Shown here in pieces: positions 1-10,929 of a stretch of 64,000 bases of DNA. Position numbers and translations under genes: made by a program. The stretch comes from Closterium sp. NIES-65. Taxonomy: Eukaryota > Streptophyta > Zygnematophyceae > Desmidiales > Closteriaceae. Every line of letters begins with the position of its first letter. The stretch's first letter is position 1. The stretch lies in the NCBI GenBank assembly GCA_948144175.1, contig CANXME010001453.1, positions 1,550,001 to 1,614,000 of the forward strand. Direction: 5' to 3'. The notes below the pieces were generated by a model. That model saw only the letters and a list, made by a program, of their open reading frames with translations. It ran no database searches and had not been told where the DNA came from.

Positions 1-1555
1 CACGTCCTTGCTCTCGTGCAGATCCCAAAGCACCCGATTGCCCAGCTGCCCCTTGTAAGTGCGTGCCCCATCCGTGCTAGTGCTCACCCCAGCCTTGCCA
101 AGCTTACGGAGGGAGATGAGGTTGGCCTTCAGGTCGGGGACGAGGAGAACGTCGTGCAGCACCACCGGCTTGCCATCCGCCCCCTTAAACGCAGCTCGTC
201 CCGCACCAGCCACCTTCAGCGCGTGTCCAGAGGCGGAGCACACCTCGTTGATCGGTGCAGCGCGTACGTGGTCCAGCAGGTCCTTGCGTGGCGTCATCGT
301 CCAAGCAGCGCCCGTGTCCAACACCCAATAATCCAGGGGGTGCAGCTCTGCTCCAACCTTGGCAGAGGCGTCTCCTTGCTCCCCCTTGTCTCCCATATGG
401 AAGAATTGGCCCGCGGTGCGCTCCTTCTTCTTCTCCGCACCGCCGTTGCCCTTCGGGTTGTTGTCGGACGAATCAGCGACCATGTTGGCGCCGTTTTTCT
501 GGTTCCTCCGCGCGCCGCCATCCTGGTGACGATTCTGGGGGGTCCATCCATCGGGTTTCTTATAGCACAAAAACCAGGGGTGCCCTTCCTTCTCACAATA
601 CCAGCAACTCCCTTTCATTTTGCCACCAGCACCCGACTTGCCCCCACGTCCAGATTTCGCACCGCGACCCCAACCGGTACCTCCTTGTTGGTCGTTGGAG
701 TCGTCGTCTTTCTTTGCACCGCGTCCAGCACCACCGAAGCCACGTCCTTTGCCACGTCGGCTCCCTTGCATCCCGTAGCCGCTGCTGCCGTCGTCTCCAC
801 CCCTCAGTTGGCGGCGACGGAAGTCCTCCTCCAGAATCTTCTTCCGCACCCACTCGAGCGTCCACAAGCTCTGGTTCTGCGGCAGGCTCAATCCGCTCGT
901 AAATTGAAGCCACGATTCCGGCAGCAGCGAGAGCATCTTCAAGCACTTTGTTTGCTCCGGGTAGGTGATTCCTGCGGTCGCCAACTTCGCGTAGAGGTCG
1001 CGCAATTTGTCCAGGACAGGTTGCACCGGCTCTCCCGCGCTCAGGCGCAACGCGGACAGCTCCCTCTCCAGCATCAATGTTGCAACAACGGAGGTCGGGG
1101 CGTGCAGCTCCTTCAACACGGTCCACGCGTTCGGACCGCACTCAACCTCCGGCAGCAGGTGCATGACGTGGTGACGCTGGTTCAGCTCCAAACTCTGCGA
1201 CATCAAGTAGTAGCCAGCCGAGGCGCGCTCGTCCCAATCTTCCTGAAGGGCGGGGTCATTCGGTCTAGGCTCCTCCCCAATCATTAGTTTCAGCAATCCG
1301 ATTTGACGGAAATAAAGTTGCATTTTCCAGGCCCAATCATCATAGCCCTCACCATTGAACTTCTCGACGGTGAAGTTTTTCAGCACCTCCTTGATCAGCG
1401 AGCCCTGGCTTGTTCGCGCTCCCCTTGGCGCAGAAACACCAGAATCATGGCTGCCGCTACGATCTTGGGCTGAAGATTCACCAGCTACTGCCGAGGTGTT
1501 GCCCGCCATAGCTACCTATATCGAGGATCACTATAACGCAGCTCTGATACCAGCT
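1..1555 (-). mobile_element. Copia family A, copy A1: gag and start of pol, cut by window edge
   Basis: Reading the minus strand from 1509, the translation matches the gag of the better preserved copies A2 and A3 (N-terminus MAGNTSAV, then a gag domain, a Gly/Arg-rich tract, the CWYCEKEGHPWFLC zinc knuckle and the protease region). Gag would form the particle and the zinc knuckle would bind RNA. The element runs off the left edge, so its 3' LTR is not visible. The coding region looks broken in several places. Long plus-strand open frames here are antisense shadows. Family A is placed in Ty1/copia because integrase precedes reverse transcriptase in A2 and A3. Confidence 0.9.
1541..1552 (-). 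other. Primer binding site of A1
   Basis: On the minus strand this reads TGGTATCAGAGC, three bases inside the 5' LTR. It is the usual plant copia primer site, complementary to the 3' end of initiator tRNA-Met. The same site lies beside the 5' LTRs of A2 and A3. Confidence 0.85.
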
Positions 1556-2014
1556 TGTTGGTGTAAGGGCCTAATAAACTCAAGCTATTAAGACTTTATC
1601 ACACTTAAAACCTCTCCTCGGGGTCACCTCCAAGGGTCCTTGGGTGCCTGGTACAAGACCAGCCCCTATCCTCGGGTCCGAGTTTGTAGAGAGAGGGATC
1701 AAGAGAGACTTAGTCAAAACAGCAAGAGTACCTTGAACGTCGCGCAGCGTATTGTGCAGACCGTCGATCGGATTAAGCTGAGAATTTCCTATATCGAAGC
1801 TCACTCTAGGAGCTTTAAAATAAGCCAAGTTGCCTCGCGAAAAGTTCTGCCATTACGAAGTTATGGCTCGGACAGCGTTAGCCTAGCGTTGGAGTGCTAG
1901 CGTACTAGCGTTGACTCGGGTAGCATTCCGCCGTCGCACCGCGTAGAAAAGAAATTCCAGCAAGGAAGGAATTCGCTTGAATCAATTTCACTATATTCAG
2001 GTACAAACAGAGAA

Positions 2015-2027
2015 GGAATAAATAGCT
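2015..2027 (-). promoter_or_regulatory. Possible TATA-like box in the family A LTR
   Basis: The minus (sense) strand reads AGCTATTTATTCC, an A/T-rich TATA-like stretch conserved in all family A LTRs. Its use as the promoter is inferred from position within the LTR only. Confidence 0.3.
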
Positions 2028-2149
2028 CTAGCTAGCAAGGACCTTGGGAATCAACCTGGGAACAACCAGGGATGATCCCAAATAATTCCAAGCAACAGAA
2101 CCAACCTGGCTGGACAAAATAGCAGGTGATAGGTTGGTGAACAACCTCT

Positions 2150-2208
2150 GGTTCTGTTTTTCCAACCTGGGAAAACAACAACCAGGTTCAGGTCCTAAAA
2201 ACAGAACC
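2150..2208. other. Stem-loop inside the family A LTR
   Basis: GGTTCTGTTTTT (2150-2161) pairs perfectly with AAAAACAGAACC (2197-2208). A second stem nests inside it (AACCTGG with CCAGGTT). It is present in every full family A LTR here, with a mismatch in the 13401 copy. Confidence 0.7.
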
Positions 2209-2648
2209 TGTTTTGTCTTTGCCCAACCAGCCAAATGCTGGTTCCGCTGGTTTCCCCTGGCCCTGTAGCATGCAGATACAGACAAACAACATCCAACCTT
2301 CACCTAAATTGTACCCCTATAGTGCCTGCCCTGCTACACTATAGTCAACCAAACAAAACAGTACAATTTCGAGTTGGATAGAACTGAATCTGCGCAATCA
2401 TGTAAGTTGAACCGCAAAGCTTCCATCTTGGGTTCCTTTGCGAGCTCGTCCTTTCTGCTTGTACTGTTCATAGCGCGTACAATGTTATGCCGCAGCGCAC
2501 ATTTTGCGAGTACCTGCAAATGCTTCAAGCGAAAATTGCGAAAGCAAACAAACACACGAACATACCATTCACACGCAAATGCATTCGCACACGCATACTC
2601 GTACAAACAGACGGCAGGATGTCGTGCAATGTGAATTTGCACCCAACA

Positions 2649-3043
2649 GTTTCTACGCGATGCGACGGCGGAATGCTACCCAAGTCAACGCTAGTATGCT
2701 AGCACTCCAACGCTAGGCTAACGCTGTCCAAGCCATAACTTCGTAATGGCAGAACTTTTCGCGAGGCAACTTGGCTTATTTTAAAGCTCTTAGAGTGAGC
2801 TTCGATATAGCAAATTCTCAGCTTAATCCGGTCGACGGTCTGCACGATACGCTGCGCGACGTTCAAGGTACTCTTGCTGTTTTGACTAAGTCCCTCTTGA
2901 TCCCTCTCTCTAGAAACTCGGACCCGAGGATAGGGGCTGGTCTTGTACCAGGCACCCAAGGACCCTTGGAGGTGACCCCGAGGAGAGGTTTTAAGTTTGA
3001 TAAAGTCTTAATAGCTTGAGTTTATTAGGCCCTTACACCAACA
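2649..3043 (+). repeat. Truncated, inverted family A LTR (A0)
   Basis: This is the sense-orientation 3' third of a family A LTR, ending CCTTACACCAACA, opposite in orientation to A1. It carries the A3-type variants (GCATCGCG-type, GTCGACCGG-type, TTTGCTATATCG-type when read on the minus strand). The simplest reading is that A1 inserted into this older LTR; the rest of A0 would lie left of the window. Confidence 0.85.
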
Positions 3044-3109
3044 CCTAGCGAGTGGTGCTGACCTACAGGATGCGGGTGTCCACCAGTTCACTCCTTCTCG
3101 TCAGCGGGT

Positions 3110-4210
3110 GACACACTGCACAGAGGCTAGCACAGGTCACCACCTGGCTACGTTCACATGTCAGCCAGGGTCGAGCCTGTACACACAGACCACTGCTTCT
3201 CCTCCAGGTGCTGAGTCTGGTAGGGTCTCTTCGTCTGGTCAGGTGTTTGCTGCAGCGTCTAGGTCTGGTCCTGAGTCTGCCCCCTGTTTGTGTCGCACTC
3301 TGTCTCACGAGACCCTCCTCTGGCACCACCGCCTTGGCCACCCCTCTCTGCTTCGGCTCAGAGGCATGGCCTCCCGTCTTCTTGTGTCTGGTCTCCCCCG
3401 GTCCCTCCCTCCCCTTCCTCAGGGCCCTGGCCCTGCCTGTGTCCCCTGTGCCCCTCACTCCTCCCAGTTTCCTCCGACAGAGGCTCCGTTGCAGACGCTT
3501 CACATGGACGTGTGGGGCCCTGCCCGCGTCCGTGGACTCGGTCACGAGCGCTACTTCCTGTTGGTGGTTGACGACTACTCGCGTTACACCACAGTCTTCC
3601 CCTTGCGCAGCAAGAGTGATGTCACTGAGGTGCTGATCGACTGGATCCGCGCAGCTCGTCTCCAGCTCAGGCAGAGCTTTGGCTCGGACTTTCCTGTGTT
3701 GCGTCTGCACTTGGACAGAGGCGGAGAGTTCTCCTCTGCCCTTCTGCGTGCCTACTGTCGTGCGCGAGGCATCCGTCAGACCTTCACGCTTCCGGACTCA
3801 CCGCAGCAAAATGGGATTGCTGAGCGCCGCATTGGCATGGTCATGGACGTTGCTCGTACGTCTATGATGCATGCGGCTGCCCCCCATTTTCTGTGGCCGT
3901 TTGCGGTCAGGTACGCGGCGCATCAGATCAACCTCCACCCCAGGGTCTCTAGGCCGGAGACCTCCCCAGCCCTGCTGTGGACGGGGAAGGTTGGCGATGC
4001 GTCGGCGTTCCGGGTCTGGGGATCTCGGGCGTTTGTCCGCGACTTGTCTGCGGACAAGCTGTCCCCTCGCGCTGCTCCCTGCGTCTTCCTGGGGTTCCCC
4101 CCCGATGCCCCTGGGTGGCAGTTCTACCACCCCACCTCTCGACGTGTTCTGTCCTCTCAGGACGTCACGTTCGACGAGTCGGTACCCTACTACCGCCTCT
4201 TCCCCTACCG
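3110..4210 (+). pseudogene. B1 pre-integrase and integrase region
   Basis: The translation shows the HHCC-type pre-integrase motif (HRLGHPSL) followed by the DDE integrase core: HMDVWGPAR, VVDDYSRYTT, a DRGGEFSS block and PQQNGIAERRIG. The core inserts copia cDNA into the genome. The homologous blocks are visible in B2, B3, B4 and B5, so the family assignment is firm. Confidence 0.9.
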
Positions 4211-4359
4211 CACTCCGTCCCTCCCCCCGCCCCCGCTCTTCTTGGTACCTGGTCCCCCCCCGGTCGAGCCCCTCCCCCCTCAGGGTCCTGCCCCTTCAGG
4301 TGTGTCCCAGGTAGACGCGGTTGAGCCTGTCGAGGTCACTAGTGACTCTGGTGCTGCTG

Positions 4360-4610
4360 CGGGAGCTGAGCCTGGGGGTGCTGGGACTGAAGGTGCTACG
4401 CCTGGGGGTGTTGAGACTGGGGGTGCGGAGTCTGAGGGTGCTGAGCCTGGGGGTACTGAGCCTAGGGGTGCTGAGCCTGGGGGTACTGAGTCTGGGGGTG
4501 CTGAGCCTGGGGGTGCTGGGCCTGGGGGTGCTGAGCCTGGGGGTGCTGGGCCTGGGGGTGCTGAGCCTGGAGGTTCTTCGCCTGGAGGTTCTCCGCCTGG
4601 AGGTGCTTCG
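4360..4610 (+). repeat. GGAEP-type repeat between integrase and RT of B1
   Basis: Roughly 15-bp units encode repeating Gly-Gly-Ala-Glu-Pro/Ser with variants. The same kind of tract, with different copy number, is in B2 (about 8,360-8,540), B3 (29,290-29,530), B4 (41,290-41,540) and B5 (48,560-48,690). It produces spurious Leu/Val-rich and Pro-rich frames on both strands. Confidence 0.85.
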
Positions 4611-5699
4611 TCTCGCCGAGAGCCACTCTCCCCACAGGAGCTGTGTGAGTGGTTTGCTCGGCGCTGGAGGCGTGCTGCTGGTGCTGGAGGTTCTTCGGCT
4701 GCGGAGGGTACTGCTGCCGCGCGTCCTGGAGGTGCTCGTACTGGGGGTACTGGAGCTGCTGGACCTGAGAGTTCTTCTGAAGCTGGTACTACTGAGGGTG
4801 TTGGCGCTGAGACTACCGCTCGCGGTCCAGCTGGCAGTGCTCCTGGTGCTGCTCGGGGTTCCAAGGCTTCTCGAGGTGCTGCTGGGGGTTTTGAAGCTAC
4901 TGGAGGTGCTGCTGGAGGTGCTGCTGGAGCGGATACTCCTGCTGGGGGTAATGGTGTTGTCCCTGCTGTTTCTGGAGTTGCCTCGCGGCCCCGACCGTAC
5001 TTCGTTCCGCTCCTGCAGCAGGTTCTTGGTCTTACACCTTCCCCTAGTCCTCCTCCTCCTCCCTTAGAGGGTCCACAGCATGTCCAGTCATAGCTACAGC
5101 CTGCCTCCCCTTTGCCTGCTCCTTCTCCCTACGCTGGTCCGACTGGAGGTCTTACTGAGCGTCGTGACCCTGCGTCTCGTCCTACGTCGCCTGTTCGTAC
5201 TGCGCGCACTAGTGGTCACGGTTCGCGTCAGCGTCCTCCTCCTGTCCCTGGCACGCACCGGATGTCTCTGCGTCCGTCCACTGCTCCTCTGCGTGCCCCT
5301 TTGCCTTCTCCTCCTTCTTCCTCTCTTCCTGCTCTTACAGACCCAGAGTCGGACTCTCTTCGTGCTGCCAGTCCTACTGTCACGCGTCTCCTTGCTACTG
5401 CTGTCACTGACCCTTCCTTCGAGTCTTCTCCTGCGTCTGCTCTTGTCACTGAGCTCGTCGACTTTGCTGCGCGCTCTCGTCTAGACTACGCTACTAGTCT
5501 TGTCGCTGAGTCTGAGTCTGTCTGTCCTCCGTCCGTGGGGGGTGAGTGTGCCCTTGGCACGGACGTACTTGAGGACAGGCAGGAGGAGTTACAGTGTCTG
5601 GTCGTCGCTTCACCTCATCTAGCGTCTGTACTGCTAGCCCCTGAGGGAGACCCGGATGCACTTGACATCCCGACTCCGCGCTCTTACGCGGAGGCGATA

Positions 5700-7150
5700 G
5701 AGGGTCCCTACTCCTCTCAGTGGCAGGCAGCTATGGATGCAGAGATGGCTTCCTGGAAGTCCACACGCACCTACGTTGACGCTGTTCCCCCTCCTGGGGC
5801 GAACATAGTCAGTGGCATGTGGATCTTCAGGGTGAAGCGGCCGCCGGGTTCTCCGCCTGTCTTCAAGGCGCGTTACATGGCTCGTGGCTTCAGTCAGCGG
5901 CAGGGAGTTGACTACTTTCAGATCTTCTCCCCCACCCCGAAGATGACCATTCTTTGGGTACTGCTGCACGTTGCTGCTCACCGTGACTACGAGCTGCACT
6001 CTCTCGACTTCAGCACTGCTTTCTTGCGGGGCAGCCTGCACGAGGAGATCTGGCTGCGTCGCCCACCTGGCTTCACTGGGTCTTTCCCTCCTGGTACCCA
6101 GTGGAGTCTCCGGCGTCCAGTCTACGGTCTCCGCCAGGCGCCACGTGAGTGGCACGACACACTGAGAACTACACTTGCGGCACTTGGGTTTGCTCCTTCT
6201 ACTGCCGACCCGTCACTCTTTCTGCGCACCGACACCTTTCTGCCGCCGCTCTACATCCTCGTGTACGTCGACGACTTGGTCTTTGCCACAGCTTACACTG
6301 CTGGACTCGCCTACGTGAAGTCCGAGCTGCAGAAGAGACACACGTGTACTGACCTGGGTGAACTGCGCAGCTACCTTGGCTTGCAGATCACCCGGGACAG
6401 AGCACGCCGCACCATTACCCTGACTCAGTCACACATGGTGCAGCAGGTTCTTCAGCGCTTCAGCTTCACGTACTCCTCGCCTCAGGCCACTCCTCTGCCT
6501 ACTCGCCACTCGCTCTCAGCTCTGCCTTCGGATGAGTCCGTAGAGTCGAGTGGCCCGTATGCAGAGCTTGTTGGCTGCCTCATGTACCTGATGACCTGCA
6601 CACGACCTGACCTTGCATACCCTCTCAGCATTCTCGCGCGCTATGTTGCTCCTGGGAGACACCGACCAGAGCACATGGCTGCAGCGAAGAGGGTGTTGCG
6701 CTACTTGTGCAGCACGTCGGGCATGGGGCTAGTGCTTGGAGGGCGCAGTCCAGTGGTCCTCACTGGGCACGCGGACGCTTCTTGGGCTGACGACCAGGCT
6801 ACGCAGCGGTCGTCACAGGGCTACACATTCAGCCTTGGTTCCGGCTCTGTCTCGTGGCGGGCTACCCGCTCGTCTTCTGTTCTCGGCTCTAGTTGTGAGG
6901 CTGAGATCTACGCGGGGGCTATGGCTGCCCAGGAGCTTCGCTGGCTCACCTACCTGCTGACCGACCTTAGAGAGCCGCCGCGTTCTCCTCCAGTCCTGTA
7001 CGTAGACAACAAGGCCATGCTGGCCTTGTGTCGAGAGCAGCGTCTGGAGCACAGGACAAAGCACATTGCTCTCCGCTACTTTCTTGCTCGTGAGCTACAG
7101 CAGCGTGGACAGTTGCGACTTGCGTAGTGGCCTCTGAGGCCAACACTGCT
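5700..7150 (+). pseudogene. B1 reverse transcriptase and RNase H region
   Basis: Copia RT motifs are clear: YARGFSQRQGVDY-like and STAFLRGSLHEEIWL, then YGLRQAPREWH and the catalytic YVDDLVFA near 6,270. RNase H follows with GHADASWADD, SSCEAEIYAGAMAAQELRWL and the YVDNKAMLAL block near 7,000. The enzyme would copy element RNA into cDNA. Confidence 0.92.
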
Positions 7151-7447
7151 GATGTCTTCACCAAGGCACTTGCGCCTTGTGACCATCAGCGTTGCTGCAC
7201 GCAGCTGGGTCTTGTGCCTGTCTTGCCTCACTTGCTCACTTCTTGACCTTGCCTGTACCTTCACCTATATATACTCTTGCTCTTGCTTGCTTGACTCTTG
7301 TATATCTCTATATGTGATCTTGCATGTGAACTGGCCTTTTGGCCTTTGCACTTGTGCTCGAAATGTGTGGTGACTTTGTGATCCACCCTGAGCTTTGCTT
7401 TGCTTTGCTTGACTGGTCTTGTGACCCCTTTTTCTCCCCCACTTTGC

Positions 7448-7458
7448 CTATGGGGGTG
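7448..7458 (+). other. Polypurine tract of B1
   Basis: CTATGGGGGTG lies immediately upstream of the 3' LTR. The identical tract precedes the 3' LTRs of the B copy at 12370, of B5 and of F, linking them as one lineage. Confidence 0.8.
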
Positions 7459-7589
7459 TGTCAGAACATATAGCTTATATATTTGTGTAGGCTATAGTGG
7501 GGTATCCTATAAGGGGTACAACCCAATTAGGGTTTCCTATTTGTACTCACTTCGTTCATAGTCATTCCATTCTCGTTCACTTCTTCTCA
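7459..7589 (+). repeat. 3' LTR of B1 (131 bp)
   Basis: It runs from TGTCAGAACA to TTCTTCTCA and aligns with the B3, B5 and F LTRs. A TATATAT stretch at 7476-7482 is a possible TATA box. B2 pol begins right after it. Confidence 0.88.
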
Positions 7590-8639
7590 GACTTTGGAGG
7601 AGACGGCAACGGGACACGCAGAGGAGCAGTGGACGGATGCAGTGCCATCTGGTGTGTGCCTGGGACCGCAGGAGAACGCGGACGCGGAGCACGACGGCTA
7701 GTGCGAGTAGCACGAATAGGCGACTCAGGACGAGACGCAGGCTCACGACGCTCAGCAAGACCTCTAGTAGGACCTGTGTAGGGAGAAGGAGCAGGCAGGG
7801 GGGAGGCAGGCTGTAACTGGGACTGCGACTGAACAGGTTGTGGACACTCTAAGGGAGGAGCAGGACTAGTAGAGGGCGGGAGACCAAGAACCTGCTCAAG
7901 GCGCGGAACGAAGTACGGCCGCGGTCGCGCAGCGCCTCTAGAACCAGCAGGGACAGCACCAGTACCCCTTGCGGCAGCACCAGTGCCAGCAACACCGCCA
8001 GCGCCAACAGCGCCAACTCCAGCACCCTCAGACGCACCAGCGCCAGCAGAACCACAACCGCCAGCAGAACCACTAGCGCCGACACCCCCAGCAGCTCCAG
8101 CTCCAGTAGCTCCCGCAGCTCCAGCAGCACTAAATCGAGAAGGACCGGCAGCTCCAGTACTGCCAGCAGCTCCAGCAGTACCTCCAGCAGCACCCCCAGC
8201 CCCGGCAGCTCTAGTACCGCCAGCACGAGCACCTCCGGGACCAGCAGCAACAATAGTACCTCCAGCTCTAGTAGCACGGCTCCAGCGCCAGGCAAACCAC
8301 TCGTGCAGCTCCTGCGGAGAGAGTGGCTCCCGCCTCGACGAAGCACCACGAGAGGTCACACGAGCAGACCCACCACCCCCAGGCTTTGCACCCCCAGGCT
8401 CAGAACCCCCACGCTCAGCACCCCCAAACTTAGCACCCCCAGGCTCAGCACCCCCAGACTCAGCACCCCTAGGCTCCGCACCCCTGGACTCAGCACCCCC
8501 AGGAATCGCACCCCCAGATCTGGCACCCGCAGGCACAGCACCTCTAGCACCACCAGTGTCAACAGCTACCTTTAGGCTCGACTGCGTCTACCTGGGACAC
8601 ACCTGACGGGGCAGGACCCTGAGGGGGGAGGGGGTCTAC

Positions 8640-9860
8640 CGGGGGAGGACCTGGCGTAAAAAAGAGCGGCGCCGGGGGGAGGGGCGCAGTGCGGTAGGGG
8701 AAGAGACGGTAGTAAGGCACCGACTCGTCAAAGGTGACGTTCTGGGAGGACAAAACACGGCGCGAGGTGGGGTGGTAAAACTGCCAACTAGGCGCGTCAG
8801 GGGGGAAGCCAAGGAAGACGCAGGGAACAGCACGAGGGGACAGCTTGTCCGCAGACAAGTCGCGGACAAGCGCCCGAGATCCCCAGACCCGAAAGGCAGA
8901 CGCATCGCCAACCTTCCCCGTCCACCGCAAGGTGGGGGAGGTCTCTGGCAAGGAGACCCGGGGCTGAAACTTGAGCTGATGCGCTGCGTACTGAATCGCA
9001 AACGGCCACAGAAATTGGGGCGCAGCCGCATGGATCATGGACGTACGAGCGATGTCCATGACCATGCCAATGCGGCACTCAGCAATCCCATTTTTCTGTG
9101 GAGAGGTCGGAAGCGTGAAGGTCTGACGGATGCCCTGTGCACGACAAAAGGCTCCTAGACGGGCAGAGGAAAACTCCCCGCCTCTGTCAGAGTGCAGACG
9201 CAGAACAGGAAAGTCCGAGCCGAAACTCTCTCTGAGCTGGAGACGAGCTGCGCGGATCCAGTCGATCAACACCTCAATGACGTCACCCTTGCTGCGCAAG
9301 GGGAAGATTGTGGTGTAATGCGAGTAGTCGTCAACCACCAACAGGAAGTAACGCTCGTGCCCCTGTCCACGGACGCGGGCGGGGCCCCACACGTCCATGT
9401 GAGGAGTCTGCAACGGAGCCTCTGTCGGAGGAAACTCGGAGGAGTGAGGGGCGGCGCGCTGTCGCCCTTCGACGCAGGGGACGCAGATAGGGGCAGGCCC
9501 CGGAGGTAGGGGAGGGAGGGACCGGGGGAGACCAGAGACAAGGACACGGGAGGCCATGCCTCGGAGACGAGGCAGGGAGGGGTGACCAAGGCGGTGGTGC
9601 CAAAGGAGAGTCTGGTGGGACAGGAGACGACACGAGCAGGGAGCAGACTCAGCACCAGACCTGGACGCTGCAGCAAACACCTGACTCGACGTAGCAGCCT
9701 GGCCAGACTCAGCAGTCGGAGGAGACTCAGTAGGAAGTGTGTATAGGCTCGTCCGCGGCCGACGGGTGAACGTGGCCAAGTGTCGGCCTGTCCGAGCACA
9801 CGTGCAGTGGGTCACCCGCTGACTCGCAAGAGTGAGCTGGTCAACCCCCCTATCCTGTAG
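8640..9860 (-). pseudogene. B2 pre-integrase and integrase region
   Basis: A long open stretch encodes HHRLGHPSLPRL, HMDVWGPARV, VVDDYSHYTT, SDRGGEFSSA and the NGIAE block, i.e. copia pre-integrase plus DDE core, closely matching B1, B3 and B5. Confidence 0.88.
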
Positions 9861-10494
9861 ATCAGCTCCACTCACCAAGTTCATAGAGAACGAGGGGAGG
9901 TAGAGACCTGACAGGGTGCCACAGGGGGCTGCCGGGCACGGTAAGACAGTGGAGAAGCTAGCAAGGACAGGTTCCCCAGAGGGGTCCACCAGGGAGACCG
10001 CAACCGACCGACTAAGCGGCGTAAGCGTGGTGCGGTCTCAAAAGAAGGAGCGGGAAGCACCCGAGTCAAGGGTGAAGGTGTGTAAGGCTTGAGCCGACGT
10101 GGTACCTGAGAGAGCAGACTCACCAGCACCTGGGGCAGCAGACGCACTAGCACCTAGAGCAGCAGCCTCACCAGCACCTAGAGCAGCAAACTGGATACTG
10201 GGGTCAGGCGGCACACAAAGGTGACAGACTCCCTCGGCACTAGTACACAATGCATGCATTACAATGAGAATAGCATCATAGTCAAGAGCAAATATTTCTA
10301 CCCTCTGCCTAAGAAGCTCCACCCAGTCGGGGAGCTCAGCGTCGTCGCCAAACTCTGTACGCCAAGCGTCGCTCAGACGGGCAAAGCAGCGGGACTCTGT
10401 GTGACCACACGTCCCGCAAGTCTGACCAGTCTGGACACCCGTGCTAATAACGTACGGGCAGCGAGCAGTACTCAGCGACCCTCCACTCTGAGCG

Positions 10495-10842
10495 TACCAC
10501 TCACGAAGCTACTGGGGTGAAAGAGTCTCGCGCGGACAACGCTGCTGCTGCACCGGGCCACTACAAGAAACTCCCGAACTACCCACTCCAGGACGACTCC
10601 CACTACTGCCACCCAGACAACCCCAACCGGCGTACCACTCACGAAGCTGTTGGGGGGTGAGGGACTCACGCGGGCGACGCTGGAGCTGCATCCGGCCACT
10701 ACAAGTAGCTGCGGAACTACTCACTCCAGAACGACTTGCACTGCGGCCACCCCGACAACCCCAACTAGCGTACCACTCACGAAGCTGCTGGGGGGTGAGG
10801 GACTCACGCGGGCGACGCTGGAGCTGCATCTGGCCACGCTAG
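10495..10842 (-). repeat. 138-bp in-frame tandem repeat in B2 gag
   Basis: Units start at 10,495, 10,633 and 10,771 (the last partial). At 138 bp the unit equals 46 codons and repeats the segment ending RPRESLTPQQLREWYA. Other B copies carry this segment once, next to the zinc-binding motif. Confidence 0.85.
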
Positions 10843-10929
10843 GAGCAGCAGTAGCAGTAGAAAGAGCAGGAGCAGCAAGAGCAGCAGTAACAGCAGTACG
10901 GGCAGGGCAGTGCTCACCAGTGGCGAGAA

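Larger units (their letters stand above)
1556..2648 (-). repeat. 5' LTR of A1 (family A, 1,093 bp)
   Basis: It starts TGTTGG and ends CCAACA, and is nearly identical to the LTRs at 13401, 19150, 22010 and 27709. It belongs to the LTR subtype shared with A2 (for example GTCGATCGG and TTCCTATATCG), not the A3 subtype. Small open frames of 86-102 codons that recur in every LTR copy are not credible genes. Confidence 0.95.
3044..7589 (+). mobile_element. Copia family B, copy B1, 5' part missing from the window
   Basis: Order on the plus strand: pre-integrase and integrase, a long repetitive linker, reverse transcriptase, RNase H, 3' untranslated region, polypurine tract and 3' LTR. This is Ty1/copia order. 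The left end abuts the A0 LTR, which appears to have inserted into B1. The right end abuts B2 in the opposite orientation, matching B2's pol linker, so B1 probably inserted into B2. Frames are mostly open with only one or two apparent breaks. Confidence 0.9.

Noticed and set aside
16-1287. 423-codon plus-strand frame, repeated at 17,427 and 25,986
   Set aside because: It is antisense to family A gag and recurs only where that gag occurs.
1580-2642. Conserved 82-102 codon frames repeated in each family A LTR
   Set aside because: Their conservation follows from LTR copying. They overlap each other on both strands and show no known domain.
4321-5067. Leu/Val-rich frame looking like a membrane or repeat protein, and Pro-rich counterparts on the other strand
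   Set aside because: Out-of-frame readings of the GGAEP repeat in family B pol.
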